A stretch of DNA of 64,000 nt from DASRAJ01 sp035638255 (GCA_035638255.1 DASRAJ010000107.1:62001-126000), one strand, 5' to 3'. Numbered from the stretch's first letter, positions 18,662-27,749 are shown. The notes: generated by a model from the sequence alone, not told the origin. Made by a program: numbers and translations.

Positions 18662-20209
18662 TTACCTGCTGATGAGAATTTTCCCTCTTTGAGCTATTTT
18701 ATTTTTGCGGAAGACAGCATAAAAATAAATTCCGGAAGGAACTGCAGTAATTTTAATAATGTTCACTCCTTTTCTCAAATCATATTCAATTATCTGTTCA
18801 CCCAAACTATTATTCACAACTAGGAAATTAAAGTTATCGTTTTGTTCCGGGGAGATACTAACAAAACAATCTCCGTTTGACGGGTTAGGATAAATGAAAA
18901 TATCCTGATCTTCTGCAATTGTATTTTCACTGCCGGTACCTAAACAAAAATTCGTAATGACGGGACTGTAATTCGGTGAAGCCATTATTAATGTTGAAGG
19001 AATAATGTTATTAAAATTATCCCAGGACGATATTGCAGAATTAGTCACAGCTACATTGATGTTATATACGCTATCTAAACCCGCCGGACGATAGCCCTCG
19101 CAAGTATTTCCGTTTGCATCTGTTCTGATAATTGCTGAAAGGAATTGAATAGAACTTAACTTTGTCTCCCCGGTAAATACCAAGTCGCCGGAATTCGTTT
19201 CCAGGATTGATCCGGAGTAAAAATATCCATTATGTGCTGCGTCTGTTGAATCGGTTCCATAAGCATGGGTCCATAAGGTATCACCCATGCTGTTTGTTTT
19301 AATCAGGAACAGATCGTTAACAGGTGACCCGGCAGAGGAAAGAAAAACAAATCCCGAATCGTTAGTGGGTGTTATACTCACTGCCTGCAATGAAACAGGA
19401 TTCTTGCTGTATCCTTTACACCAGCTCACAATTCCGGAACTATCTGTCTTAAGCGCGATTATAGAATTGCCGGAGTTGCCTATGATGATACAGCCATTAC
19501 CCAAAGTTTCCTTTACTTCATATCCATTCGCGAAAACAGGATTGTATTGTCTCCACCATAAAATATTCCCCTGTGAATCTGTTTTACTTAGTATCGCATG
19601 AGAATTTGCGGTTCCCGCCATAAGAAAAAAATCATCGTGTGTAATGATTAATCTGCTGACATCTTCATAGTCACTATTTGTTCCGTATTTATTACTCCAA
19701 AGAATATCACCCGTATTGTCAGTGTAAATAATAAAGCCATCGTCATAGGTGAATGCACTCGTAGCTCCGCCGCTCAGCACGAAACTACCGCCTGAAGTCT
19801 CGGCGATGGAAACATTTTGATAAGTTCCAACCAGCGTATCATCAAATTGTTTATAGAAAGAAAGATTACCGTATTTATCTGTTTTCATTAAGAAGAGAAA
19901 AAAGTTACCCTGAAGAAAACCGCATACTGCAAAACCACTATCTTCAGTTTGTATAATTTGCCTTATGATAGGGTTGTCTGAAGGATCAGTAAATATTTTT
20001 GTCCAGAGAGTATCGCCGGTTGAATTAAACTTTATCAACTCTATTCCTGCAATGCCATTATTGTTTATGCCTGTCAAATAATTACCATCGGTGGTAGCGA
20101 TAACATTAGACAGGTGACCGCTTGAAATGGTTTTATGAAAAGTAGTTTGCGAAGCAGCATTGCTTATTATAAAAAGCGCGATTATGGCCAGGAGTTTATT
20201 TTTTTTCAT
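18662..20209 (-). CDS. Secreted repeat (propeller-like) protein with T9SS sorting domain
   Basis: 515 residues. A short signal peptide (MKKNKLLAIIALFIISNAAS) leads to about seven repeats of the form K-T-D-x-x-G-x-x-x-W-x-x-x-Y (FNSTGDTLWTKIF, YTDNTGDILWSNKY, KTDSQGNILWWRQY, KTDSSGIVSWCKGY, KTNSMGDTLWTHAY). This arrangement is common in Bacteroidota exoproteins and probably forms a beta-propeller. The C-terminal 80 residues (IFIYPNPSNGDCFVSI to RGKILISR) are a T9SS type A signal. No active-site motif was seen. It is 81 bases from the beta-helix gene downstream and 98 bases from the kelch gene upstream, so shared transcription is possible but unproven. Confidence 0.82.
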   Translation of the reverse strand: MKKNKLLAIIALFIISNAASQTTFHKTISSGHLSNVIATTDGNYLTGINNNGIAGIELIKFNSTGDTLWTKIFTDPSDNPIIRQIIQTEDSGFAVCGFLQGNFFLFLMKTDKYGNLSFYKQFDDTLVGTYQNVSIAETSGGSFVLSGGATSAFTYDDGFIIYTDNTGDILWSNKYGTNSDYEDVSRLIITHDDFFLMAGTANSHAILSKTDSQGNILWWRQYNPVFANGYEVKETLGNGCIIIGNSGNSIIALKTDSSGIVSWCKGYSKNPVSLQAVSITPTNDSGFVFLSSAGSPVNDLFLIKTNSMGDTLWTHAYGTDSTDAAHNGYFYSGSILETNSGDLVFTGETKLSSIQFLSAIIRTDANGNTCEGYRPAGLDSVYNINVAVTNSAISSWDNFNNIIPSTLIMASPNYSPVITNFCLGTGSENTIAEDQDIFIYPNPSNGDCFVSISPEQNDNFNFLVVNNSLGEQIIEYDLRKGVNIIKITAVPSGIYFYAVFRKNKIAQRGKILISR

Positions 20210-20307
20210 CGCTGTTAAAGCTCCCTATTTGAATGAAACCACTTTCTGATTCAGCAATTTATTGAATAAGAACGTTCCTGGTAAAGACTGCATGGGTGCA
20301 GTCCGTA

Positions 20308-21477
20308 CTACTGGATAATTAGCTTCCGAATGTAATTCTTTTTCCCATCATGAACCTTTACAAAATAAAGTCCTTTTTCTTGCGCCGATAAATCTATTGC
20401 TGTTTTGTTAGCGGCGATTTCTGCATGATAAATAATAGTACCAATAGCATCATAAATTTCTACTTGCGATTTTCCTGATTCATTAGTTTCAAGTTCAAAA
20501 GTACCGATGGAAGGATTAGAAAAAACCGAAACACCCGGTAGATTTTCTAAGTCATTTATTCCTACAGCGACGGAGTTCCATTCCCAAAAATCATCGAGGT
20601 TCGTGCCATCGAACCCTGTTCCTATATATCCCAATGTACCAATAGAAAAGCCAACGGCGCGATATCTTGCAGTTCCGCTAAAGTCGGCTTGTTGCGTCCA
20701 CGTATCCGTCCCTTGATCCCATTCCCTGAAATCCTGGTAATTACCCCCATCATATCCGGTTCCTATATATCCTTTTGTGCCGATTGAAAAACCAACAGCG
20801 CCCTGCCTTCCTGCTCCGCTAAAGTTAGCTTTTTGAACCCAGGTATTGGTTCCCTGGTCCCATTCCCAGAAGTCCTGTGTGTAGGTTCCATCATATCCTG
20901 TCCCGATATATCCTTTTGTACCTATGGAAAAACCAACAGCAAAGTATCTTCCCGTTCCTCCAAAGTCAGCTTTCTGCGTCCACGCGCCTGTGCCCTGGTC
21001 CCATTCCCAAAGATCACGGTACATGGTGGCGCCGTCGTATCCGGTTCCTATATAACCCTTAGTCCCGATCGAAAAGCCGGAAGCCAGCCATCTTGCCGAT
21101 CCGCCAAGATCGGTCTTCTGCGTCCAAAGATTTGTAACCTGATCCCATTCCCAGAAATCCTGTTCGGTAGTGACACCGGTCCCTGTTCCTAAATATCCTT
21201 TTGTGCCAATGGAAAAACCAACAGCATATATTCTTGCGGCGCCAACAAAGTCGGATTTCTGTGTCCAGGCATTAGTACCCTGATCCCACTCCCAGAAATC
21301 CTGCTTGAAGCCACCATCGAACCCTGTTCCTATATATCCTTTTGTGCCGATAGAAAATCCAACAGCACCCCATCGTCCTGTTCCTCCAAACGTGGCTTTC
21401 TGAGTCCATGTTCCTTGTGCATTTATGGCAACTATCGAGGTAACTAAAATTAAAGTTATTGTGTAGGTTTTTTTCAT
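20308..21477 (-). CDS. Secreted kelch-repeat protein with T9SS sorting domain
   Basis: 389 residues. A signal peptide (MKKTYTITLILVTSIVAINAQ) is followed by six kelch units of 47-48 residues. Each reads W-T-Q-K-x-x-F-x-G-x-x-R, then G-F-S-I-G-T-K-G-Y-I-G-T-G, then D-F-W-E-W-D-Q-G-T, and together they would close a six-bladed propeller. The units are almost identical in both protein and DNA (about 141-144-base period), so repeat expansion looks recent. The C-terminal domain (SNPSIGTFELETN to NYIRKLIIQ) is a T9SS signal. The ABM-like gene ends 17 bases upstream on the same strand, so the two are probably co-transcribed. A binding role is inferred; no oxidase residues were identified. Confidence 0.85.
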   Translation of the reverse strand: MKKTYTITLILVTSIVAINAQGTWTQKATFGGTGRWGAVGFSIGTKGYIGTGFDGGFKQDFWEWDQGTNAWTQKSDFVGAARIYAVGFSIGTKGYLGTGTGVTTEQDFWEWDQVTNLWTQKTDLGGSARWLASGFSIGTKGYIGTGYDGATMYRDLWEWDQGTGAWTQKADFGGTGRYFAVGFSIGTKGYIGTGYDGTYTQDFWEWDQGTNTWVQKANFSGAGRQGAVGFSIGTKGYIGTGYDGGNYQDFREWDQGTDTWTQQADFSGTARYRAVGFSIGTLGYIGTGFDGTNLDDFWEWNSVAVGINDLENLPGVSVFSNPSIGTFELETNESGKSQVEIYDAIGTIIYHAEIAANKTAIDLSAQEKGLYFVKVHDGKKNYIRKLIIQ

Positions 21478-21494
21478 TTTGCTTATATGAAATT

Positions 21495-21797
21495 TTAGTA
21501 TTCAAAAGTTTCACAGTGAATTACCGTCTCTTCAAATTCTAACAGGTATTTTTCATCCTCTTTATAATATTTTGCTTTTTCGAAATCTTCCCCGGCAAAC
21601 TTCTTTATACTTTCAATGCTATCCCACCTTGTTACCGTCCAGAAATGACAAGTATCATTTTGCATTCTCCGTAATATTGTTGCAGATTTATTGCCGGGAG
21701 TATCTTTGTATTCCTTAATTCCGGTATCTTCTATATATTTTAAATATTCATCAGCGTGTTCTGCTTTCGTTTTTCCGTGCCAGATTCTTGTTATCAT
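21495..21797 (-). CDS. Antibiotic biosynthesis monooxygenase (ABM)-like small protein
   Basis: 100 residues without a signal peptide. The layout MITRIWHGKTKAEHADEYL, then PGNKSATILRRM, then HFWTVTRWDSIESIKKFAG and a terminal EFEETVIHCE fits a ferredoxin-like dimeric alpha/beta-barrel of the ABM/EthD superfamily. These form homodimers, and some oxidise aromatic substrates or degrade heme. No specific substrate can be assigned, and many homologues are uncharacterised. The ATG at 21797 lies just downstream (minus sense) of a large inverted repeat at 21845-21912. It precedes the kelch gene by 17 bases. Confidence 0.72.
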   Translation of the reverse strand: MITRIWHGKTKAEHADEYLKYIEDTGIKEYKDTPGNKSATILRRMQNDTCHFWTVTRWDSIESIKKFAGEDFEKAKYYKEDEKYLLEFEETVIHCETFEY

Positions 21798-21844
21798 ATT
21801 TACAGGTTTTGTCTTTTGCCCGGAGCCGATGAATTATTCATCAG

Positions 21845-21912
21845 TCAGTCTTTCAGGAAACTTCTTCGCGACTGGCTCTGCTCGAATTGTAAGAAGTTTC
21901 CTGAATGACTGA
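21845..21912. repeat. Inverted repeat between two minus-strand genes
   Basis: Arms TCAGTC and TCAGGAAACTTCTT (21845-21866) pair with AAGAAGTTTCCTGA and GACTGA (21891-21912) around a 24-base loop. It lies 78 bases past the stop of the VOC gene and before the start of the ABM gene. It could be a terminator, an RNA structure or a small non-coding element. There is no long T run on the minus strand directly after it. Confidence 0.65.
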
Positions 21913-21990
21913 TTTATTTCTAACCTGGAAAAAAAAGGATTGCTATAATCTTTTCAAGTTTGAACAAGTATTAAAAAAAAAGCAGACAAA

Positions 21991-22338
21991 TTACCACTTA
22001 GGTTTGATGAAATAGAGAGAGGTACCGTCAGGATCGCTAAAGTGCAGAAATTGTCCACCCTCCTCGTCCCTTGTTGTTACAGGGATAGCAAGTTTCTGTA
22101 AATGAGATTTTGCTTCTTCCAGATCATCCGTGGTAAATCCAATTGAAGTATTGCCTGATCCTCCTGTTAGGTTATTCTCCCTGGTAGGATGCAGTCCGAT
22201 CACAATTCCCGGTGCTGTCAATTGCGCATAGTAATTTTCCCAGCGATTCTTTACTGCGAAACCGATGGATTGGTAAAATGAAATGGCTTGATCCATATCT
22301 TTTACGTTAATGGTGAGGTTAGTGTCTTTGATTGTCAT
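21991..22338 (-). CDS. VOC family (glyoxalase/bleomycin-resistance-like) protein
   Basis: 115 residues from the ATG at 22338; the frame is open to 22389, but the extra 17 residues look like untranslated leader. TNLTINVKDMDQAISFYQSIGF opens the first beta-alpha-beta unit, and FSDPDGTSLYFIKPKW closes the second, as in VOC-fold metalloproteins. Candidate metal or active-site positions of the fold are present in part (Glu/His positions not fully conserved), so the reaction is unknown. Homologues detoxify aldehydes or antibiotics or act as dioxygenases. It stands alone, with about 110 bases to the gene upstream. Confidence 0.78.
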   Translation of the reverse strand: MTIKDTNLTINVKDMDQAISFYQSIGFAVKNRWENYYAQLTAPGIVIGLHPTRENNLTGGSGNTSIGFTTDDLEEAKSHLQKLAIPVTTRDEEGGQFLHFSDPDGTSLYFIKPKW

Positions 22339-22501
22339 GTTTAGCGGGTTTAAGTTTAGTGTAAGTTTATTGTTAAGACTAAAATCCAATCTTCAGGGTT
22401 GCCTTGACCAACCGATTATCACACTGCTGACTTATCCAATGCATCGGTAACCTGTGTAAGTTCAATATTGTCAACACTATCCGGATTGATTCAAATCACT
22501 T

Positions 22502-23878
22502 CTATTTTTTTAACAAATTCCAACAGTAGGTCGCATATTTTGATTCACTTGCTTTATCTGATACAAGTGAAAAATATTCATTCGCTTTTTCCCTGTTCTT
22601 ATTGTCAAGATAATACTTTCCAATAAAGTAACAGGCTGCACTTTTATATAAGAAATTGTCGGAATTAATAAGTTTATCCCAATTTTGATTGGCTTCGGTT
22701 AAATTTCCGTTTTTATAATAAGCCCAGGCGAGATAGAAATAAATGTCTTGCTTCTCTGAGTCGGACAGTTTATCCGTCTCGATTTCCTGAAAAGTTTTAA
22801 TAGCATCACGATACCTGTGATTGTAGGTCATTGCCTCGGCATAGTTAAAAGCAGGCAGAAATTCTTTTGTATGATTCTTATAATAAGCATGAATGAGAAT
22901 TCTGTAAGCATCATTTAATTTAGTTTGAATTAATTCTTTATAAGTCTCTATTGAGCTGTCAAACGTTTCGCTTAAAAGCAAGCGGGTCAAATTAAGAGCT
23001 GCTGTATCGTTTGATTTTGTCTCAGAATATTTTTTCAAAGTCAATTTCCATTCTTTGCCTTCATTGAGTTCAACCAATCCCTGATAAAATAAGTAATCAT
23101 CGTTTTTCATTTCCTCGGATTTTTTTCGGATCATTTTTAACGCAGCCGGATAATCCTCCAGAACAGCATAAATAAAAAAAGCATTGCCATAGGTCATGGC
23201 GTCAACATCAGGTTTGGTCAAAGCGGCATCTGCATACTCTTTTGCTTTGGCTAAATCACCATTGGAAAAATATTCTCCGGCAATATCACTTAGTAATCCT
23301 CCATTCCGGGGAAATAATTCGGAAATCTTCAGGTACACTTTTATTGCATCATCAAATTTACCTCTGTCTTCTAAATTTCTTGCATAGTCTGCAAAGTTGT
23401 AAGGTGTATAAGAGTTAATTTCTGTATTGTCTTTTAAGACAGGTAAATAATTAATCAGTTTGTCAGTTTGCAGAGAGATTGAATAGATATGGCAAATTCC
23501 TAAATGAATATCTTCTCTTTTTTTATTTATACTCACGGCTTTCAGCCACATTTCTGTAATTTGATCAGCTGTTTCTTTTGGAAGAATTAAAATGGGCTCA
23601 CTCATAAAGCCAATTGAATTATCATAAATTGATTCATTCGGATTTGCAGCCAAAGAAATGTCGGGTTGTTTAAAAGTATATTGATAATAAATGATATTCC
23701 CCTTCATCATTAACGCATCAACATTGTTGGGATCTTTTTGAAGAAAACCGTTTACCTTTTTTTCTGCCTCATCAATGGTCTCCGGTTTCAGAAGTGGTTT
23801 TATTTCTTCCACGATGTTTGATTGTCCAAACATCGTCAAAGTCAGGGACGTAAGAAGTAATGTCAAAAATTGCTTCAT
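22502..23878 (-). CDS. Exported TPR-repeat protein
   Basis: 458 residues. A signal peptide (MKQFLTLLLTSLTLTMFGQ) is followed by a helical body of TPR units: AEKKVNGFLQKDPNNVDALM, FDDAIKVYLKISELFPRNGG, LAKAKEYADAALTKPDVDAM, YRDAIKTFQEIETDKLSDSE, LTEANQNWDKLINSDNFLY, REKANEYFSLVSDKASESKY. There is no lipobox Cys, so it should be periplasmic. TPRs bind proteins; in Bacteroidota such proteins often sit at the outer membrane or in secretion complexes, but no partner is suggested by context. It stands alone between the VOC gene and purD. Confidence 0.8.
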   Translation of the reverse strand: MKQFLTLLLTSLTLTMFGQSNIVEEIKPLLKPETIDEAEKKVNGFLQKDPNNVDALMMKGNIIYYQYTFKQPDISLAANPNESIYDNSIGFMSEPILILPKETADQITEMWLKAVSINKKREDIHLGICHIYSISLQTDKLINYLPVLKDNTEINSYTPYNFADYARNLEDRGKFDDAIKVYLKISELFPRNGGLLSDIAGEYFSNGDLAKAKEYADAALTKPDVDAMTYGNAFFIYAVLEDYPAALKMIRKKSEEMKNDDYLFYQGLVELNEGKEWKLTLKKYSETKSNDTAALNLTRLLLSETFDSSIETYKELIQTKLNDAYRILIHAYYKNHTKEFLPAFNYAEAMTYNHRYRDAIKTFQEIETDKLSDSEKQDIYFYLAWAYYKNGNLTEANQNWDKLINSDNFLYKSAACYFIGKYYLDNKNREKANEYFSLVSDKASESKYATYCWNLLKK

Positions 23879-23970
23879 TATTGATTTAGCATTTTAGATA
23901 ACAAATCAAAAGAGTCTTGCTCACGCAAGGTTTCTTATTACCTGACCAAATGTAACGTATGTTGGAAACT

Positions 23971-25254
23971 TCACATCACATCTCTCCCAACATCCCTCCT
24001 GAAATATTTCCCCTCAAACTCAATAATCTCCGCATTACGAATCGCCAGCGCCTGCGCATCCTTCAATTCCCTTGAAAAAGAAGTTACCGCGAGCACTCTT
24101 CCCCCATTCGTTTCTATATCACCATTCGCGCGCTTGCGTGTTCCTGCATGAAACACAAGACAGTCATGAGTTTGCTGTAAACCGTTAATCAGCTTTCCTT
24201 TCTCATAATTCTCAGGATACCCTTTTGACGCAAGCACAATCGTTGCGGCCTTATATGGCAACACTTCAATTTTTTTCTCGTCAAGATTACCTTCATGAAC
24301 AGCGATAAGCAATTCAACAAGATCACTTTTCAGTCGCGGCAGCACTGCCTGCGTTTCAGGATCACCCATGCGGCAGTTATATTCGATCATATAAGGTTCG
24401 CCGTAGCAGATCATCAACCCTAAGTAGATGAAGCCCTTGTAGATAATGTTTTCATTTTGCAATCCTTTAATCGACGGTATCACCATGCGCTCTTCAATTT
24501 TTTTCATCAGTCCCGATCCATCGGGATCAGCAAACGGAACAGGCGATACAGCTCCCATGCCTCCCGTATTCAAGCCCGTGTCGCCTTCGCCGATGCGCTT
24601 GTAATCTTTTGCGGTCGGGAGAATCCGGTAGTGGATTCCATCCGTGAGCACGAAGCAACTCATTTCAATTCCCGAAAGAAATTCTTCGATCACTACTTTA
24701 TTTCCCGCTGCTCCGAATTTTCCAGAGAGCATCCCGCGCAATTCTTTTTTCGCCTCTTCCTTCCCGCTACAGATCACGACACCTTTTCCTGCAGCAAGTC
24801 CATCGGCTTTCAAAACAATGGGTGTGGAATGCTGATCAATGTATGCCATAGCCTCATCAGCCTGGTCAGCAGTAAAGGTTTCGTACTTCGCAGTAGGAAT
24901 GTTGTATTTCTTCATGAATTGCTTCGCAAAATCCTTGCTGCCTTCAAGTTGTGCGCCTGCCTGCGAAGGACCGATGACGGCAACATGCTGAAGCGCCGGA
25001 TTTTTTCCGAAGAAATCATAGATACCTTTCACCAAGGGATCTTCAGGACCGACAACCACCATTTCAATCTCATGCTTCATAACGAAATCACTGAGAGTGT
25101 CAAAATCAGTCGCAGCAATGGAAATGTTCTCACCATGTTTTTCCGTTCCTGGATTTCCGGGAGCGATAAAAAGGTCTGAACACAGCGGGCTCTTCGCAAT
25201 CATGTATGCGAATGCGTGTTCGCGACCACCGCTGCCGAGGAGAAGAATTTTCAT
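23971..25254 (-). CDS. purD: Phosphoribosylamine-glycine ligase
   Basis: 427 residues, the normal length. It catalyses ATP-dependent joining of glycine to 5-phosphoribosylamine, the second step of purine synthesis, in the cytoplasm. Family signatures are clear: LLGSGGREHAFA at the N-terminus, VVGPEDPLVKGI, VLKADGLAAGKGV in the ATP-grasp domain, TGGMGAVSPVPF, and YNCRMGDPETQAVLP. Between SPVPFAD and LMKKIEE the loop reads PDGSG and is encoded by a perfect short palindrome (24511-24526). That loop is slightly longer than I expect for the family. The divergent TetR gene starts 132 bases away. Confidence 0.95.
   Translation of the reverse strand: MKILLLGSGGREHAFAYMIAKSPLCSDLFIAPGNPGTEKHGENISIAATDFDTLSDFVMKHEIEMVVVGPEDPLVKGIYDFFGKNPALQHVAVIGPSQAGAQLEGSKDFAKQFMKKYNIPTAKYETFTADQADEAMAYIDQHSTPIVLKADGLAAGKGVVICSGKEEAKKELRGMLSGKFGAAGNKVVIEEFLSGIEMSCFVLTDGIHYRILPTAKDYKRIGEGDTGLNTGGMGAVSPVPFADPDGSGLMKKIEERMVIPSIKGLQNENIIYKGFIYLGLMICYGEPYMIEYNCRMGDPETQAVLPRLKSDLVELLIAVHEGNLDEKKIEVLPYKAATIVLASKGYPENYEKGKLINGLQQTHDCLVFHAGTRKRANGDIETNGGRVLAVTSFSRELKDAQALAIRNAEIIEFEGKYFRRDVGRDVM
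24511..24526. repeat. Short palindrome within purD
   Basis: TCCCGAT-CC-ATCGGGA has perfect 7-bp arms. It encodes the DPDGSG loop of PurD in frame. It resembles the TCCCGAC-nn-GTCGGGA inserts of the vsr fragments at the right end of the window. Confidence 0.45.
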
Positions 25255-25386
25255 TCAGAAAAAATTGAGATGCAAAGATGCTTAATGCGCGATTTTTTGT
25301 GAGCAATTTCTGATTGGCAATTTCATCGGCAAAAATGATAATTTGCATTTTTACAGCACACGCATCTTCAGTTATCAAAAATTTCC

Positions 25387-25950
25387 ATGGCCCGCATTTC
25401 AAAGCAAGAATGGATTCGCAAGGGATTAAAAGTCTTAAGCGAAGATGGGTATCACGCTATACGCATTGATTTACTCTGTGCAAAATTCAGGATCACGAAA
25501 GGTTCCTTCTATCATCACTTCAATAGTCTTGAGGATTATGAAAGAAAACTGCTGAGGTATTGGGAGAAGGAAACGCTGAACGGTTTGACTAAAGTTTTAG
25601 AGGAAGTGGAATCGCCGCAGGGCAAGATCAACAGGATGGTTCAGTGGGCTTTCAGCGTTTCGGGAACTCTTGAATTATCATTACGTGCATGGGCGCTGAA
25701 TAATAAGCTGGTGGAGAAATTGCTGATAAGCATGGAATTGAAACGCATCAAAATGGTCATTGACTTATATGTTGAGGTAGGAGTTCCGCGCAAAGAAGCA
25801 CGCGAGCTGGCTGAACTCGGTCATGCCGCGTGGATCGGTATTCAAACATGTGGCGTTGAAGGAGTGGTGAACCGGGAAAAAAGTATTCGTCTGATCAACG
25901 AGATGATGAAAAATCTGGTGAAGAGTCTTGTGACGAAAAAAGAGAAATAA
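25387..25950 (+). CDS. TetR/AcrR family transcriptional regulator
   Basis: 187 residues. The N-terminal 50 residues are a TetR helix-turn-helix: WIRKGLKVLSEDGYHAIRID, LCAKFRITKGSFYHHFNSL, with the typical recognition helix G-S-F-Y-H-H-F. The rest is an all-helical ligand-binding and dimer domain (LSLRAWALNNKLVEKLL). The family represses neighbouring genes until a small ligand binds. It is divergent from purD, but purD is not a usual target, so the regulated gene is unknown. The start ATG at 25387 leaves a 132-base divergent promoter region. A Lys-rich tail (KSLVTKKEK) ends the protein. Confidence 0.85.
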   Translation: MARISKQEWIRKGLKVLSEDGYHAIRIDLLCAKFRITKGSFYHHFNSLEDYERKLLRYWEKETLNGLTKVLEEVESPQGKINRMVQWAFSVSGTLELSLRAWALNNKLVEKLLISMELKRIKMVIDLYVEVGVPRKEARELAELGHAAWIGIQTCGVEGVVNREKSIRLINEMMKNLVKSLVTKKEK

Positions 25951-26002
25951 GAATTCTTAAATTTTTTTCACCCAACTAATAAACTGACCATTCAATAGCA
26001 GG

Positions 26003-27592
26003 TTACCTTGCAATCACCAGCATTTTTGATTTGCTGAAATTATCTGATTCAAATTTGCAGATATATGTACCGGGAAGAAAATCGTCTGCGGAAAAAATTT
26101 CTTTATGAAAACCCGGTGAAAGTATCCTTGATGAAACAGGAATCGCAACAATATTTCCCCTCAGATCATAAATTTTAAGAGTCACGTGTGCATCACAAGG
26201 AAGAAAGAATGAGAATGCGATTTCCGATGCTGTAGGATTCGGATAACAAGGATAAAATTGCGGAGTGCTTACAACACCATCAATCGGCAGTGAGCCAAGC
26301 GCGATGGAACTATCGAGAATGATGTCCTCATCTCCCGGCTCATACTTCACTGCCATATAGAAATAACGAAACATTTCGTCCGTAGAGAATGGCCCATAGC
26401 TAACGTCAATCGGGGGATTGTTCGGATTCTTTGGATTGTTAACCGTGTTATCAAATGTTCCTTCAGAATACAGCATGGTTCCATCCTCAAGCTTTTGGAG
26501 TGAAGTGAAATTGTAAAAGAGCTGCCAGTCAAAATTCCATTTGGGAACATTCACCAATGGAATCGTATCGCCAAACGGATTTACTGCATACACTTCAAAT
26601 GACGTGCACAACTGATGTGCATGCGGTGAAATGCCGATCCAGGAAAGATCACCATCATCAAGCTGGTATTCTGAATGAAAAGTGGTTACAGTATTGGCCG
26701 GAATAAAAAGCCCTGATGGCTCAATGATTTTATTTTCCGTCACCTTCAGCGGCATTACCAGTCTCGGAGAATCAACATCACTGTAGAAAAGGTTGATGGA
26801 AGATGAATCAGTAGTGGCATAAGTGAGTGGTGCATAGTGAATCTGGAAAATGATGTCCGTCCCTGCATGAAACTTATAGGCCATTCCTTCCGGCAGTAAT
26901 CGCGCATTCATTCCGGGCCGGTACAGTGTAATAAATTCTGACATTAACAGCGCGCTTGCCGATCCTTCGAATCCATACTCCGGAGTTTGCGCATCTTCAG
27001 CGGCAACGGTACCAGTGGTGTCAGTATAAATAAATACATGGTGTATGGCCGCCTTATTTCCGGGCCTGAATTCAATCCCTGAGATATTCTTGTCGGTTAC
27101 GAAAGAAGAAGGCAAAACGAAAATCATGTAGCGATCCAATCCATCGCCGGCAATATGATATGCTTGTGCCATACTAAGCACCGTGTCGGGTGTTCCCAAT
27201 TGTGATCCTTCAGGAAATACAGGTGGATCAGGCGCTAAAGAAGTATCACCCTCAGGAGCACCGGCATCTACCCATTCGGCAATCGCGTTTTTTTCACTCT
27301 CACTCAGTATTCTTTCATCTAAGTAGTGACGATAATTGGGGTCCGCAGGATACGGAGGCATTAGTCCGGATGAAGTCTGGGTCACCATTCCTGTAGCATT
27401 CAGCACAGCATCTTCATAGCTCATCAAAGAAAAAGGCGCAATCTCACCCGGGCGATGGCAAGTTGAGCAATTGTCATAAACAATAGACGCAATGCTCGTA
27501 CTCCAGTCGGGACTTTGAGAAAACCCTGCTTGCATGAGAAGGGAAGTGAAAGCGAGAACAAGAAAATAATTTTTTATCATAGAATATTTCAC
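26003..27592 (-). CDS. Secreted cytochrome c / copper type II monooxygenase-like protein with T9SS sorting domain (copy 1)
   Basis: 529 residues. After the signal peptide there is a heme c motif, CSTCH (about residue 42), with MPPYPADPNYRHYLDER and AIAEWVDAGAPEGD as in small cytochrome c domains of this group. The middle matches the peptidylglycine hydroxylating monooxygenase fold: IHHVFIYTD (first copper His pair, about 184), QIHYAP (about 252), SPHAHQL (second copper HxH, about 324) and a Met in FYMAVKYEPGDED (about 414). The C-terminus is a T9SS type A signal (YPNPTASEIAF to SKMLVIAR). Electron transfer from heme c to the copper centre is inferred from the fusion. The substrate is unknown. 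A paralogue lies at 55082-56647. Confidence 0.85.
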   Translation of the reverse strand: MKYSMIKNYFLVLAFTSLLMQAGFSQSPDWSTSIASIVYDNCSTCHRPGEIAPFSLMSYEDAVLNATGMVTQTSSGLMPPYPADPNYRHYLDERILSESEKNAIAEWVDAGAPEGDTSLAPDPPVFPEGSQLGTPDTVLSMAQAYHIAGDGLDRYMIFVLPSSFVTDKNISGIEFRPGNKAAIHHVFIYTDTTGTVAAEDAQTPEYGFEGSASALLMSEFITLYRPGMNARLLPEGMAYKFHAGTDIIFQIHYAPLTYATTDSSSINLFYSDVDSPRLVMPLKVTENKIIEPSGLFIPANTVTTFHSEYQLDDGDLSWIGISPHAHQLCTSFEVYAVNPFGDTIPLVNVPKWNFDWQLFYNFTSLQKLEDGTMLYSEGTFDNTVNNPKNPNNPPIDVSYGPFSTDEMFRYFYMAVKYEPGDEDIILDSSIALGSLPIDGVVSTPQFYPCYPNPTASEIAFSFFLPCDAHVTLKIYDLRGNIVAIPVSSRILSPGFHKEIFSADDFLPGTYICKFESDNFSKSKMLVIAR

Positions 27593-27749
27593 GTCACTAA
27601 AGTATGTAGAAATCTCAAAAGAACCATTTCTCCTGTCAACTTGTCTTCATTATTTCCAAGGAATGATCTTTGACAATTCAAGCCAATCCATACTAAACCG
27701 TTGACCGGGTTTACAACCTTTGTTAGGGTTTTCGAAATCCGCAATCCCT

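Noticed and set aside
20308..21477. CRISPR-like regular repeats
   Set aside because: The period of about 141-144 bases is in frame with kelch protein units and there are no unique spacers of constant length.
21845..21912. Integron attC site
   Set aside because: Lacks the RYYYAAC/GTTRRRY ends, and no integrase or cassette layout is near.
24457..25179. 240-codon frame antisense to purD
   Set aside because: Opposite strand of a certain gene; composition is typical of antisense frames.
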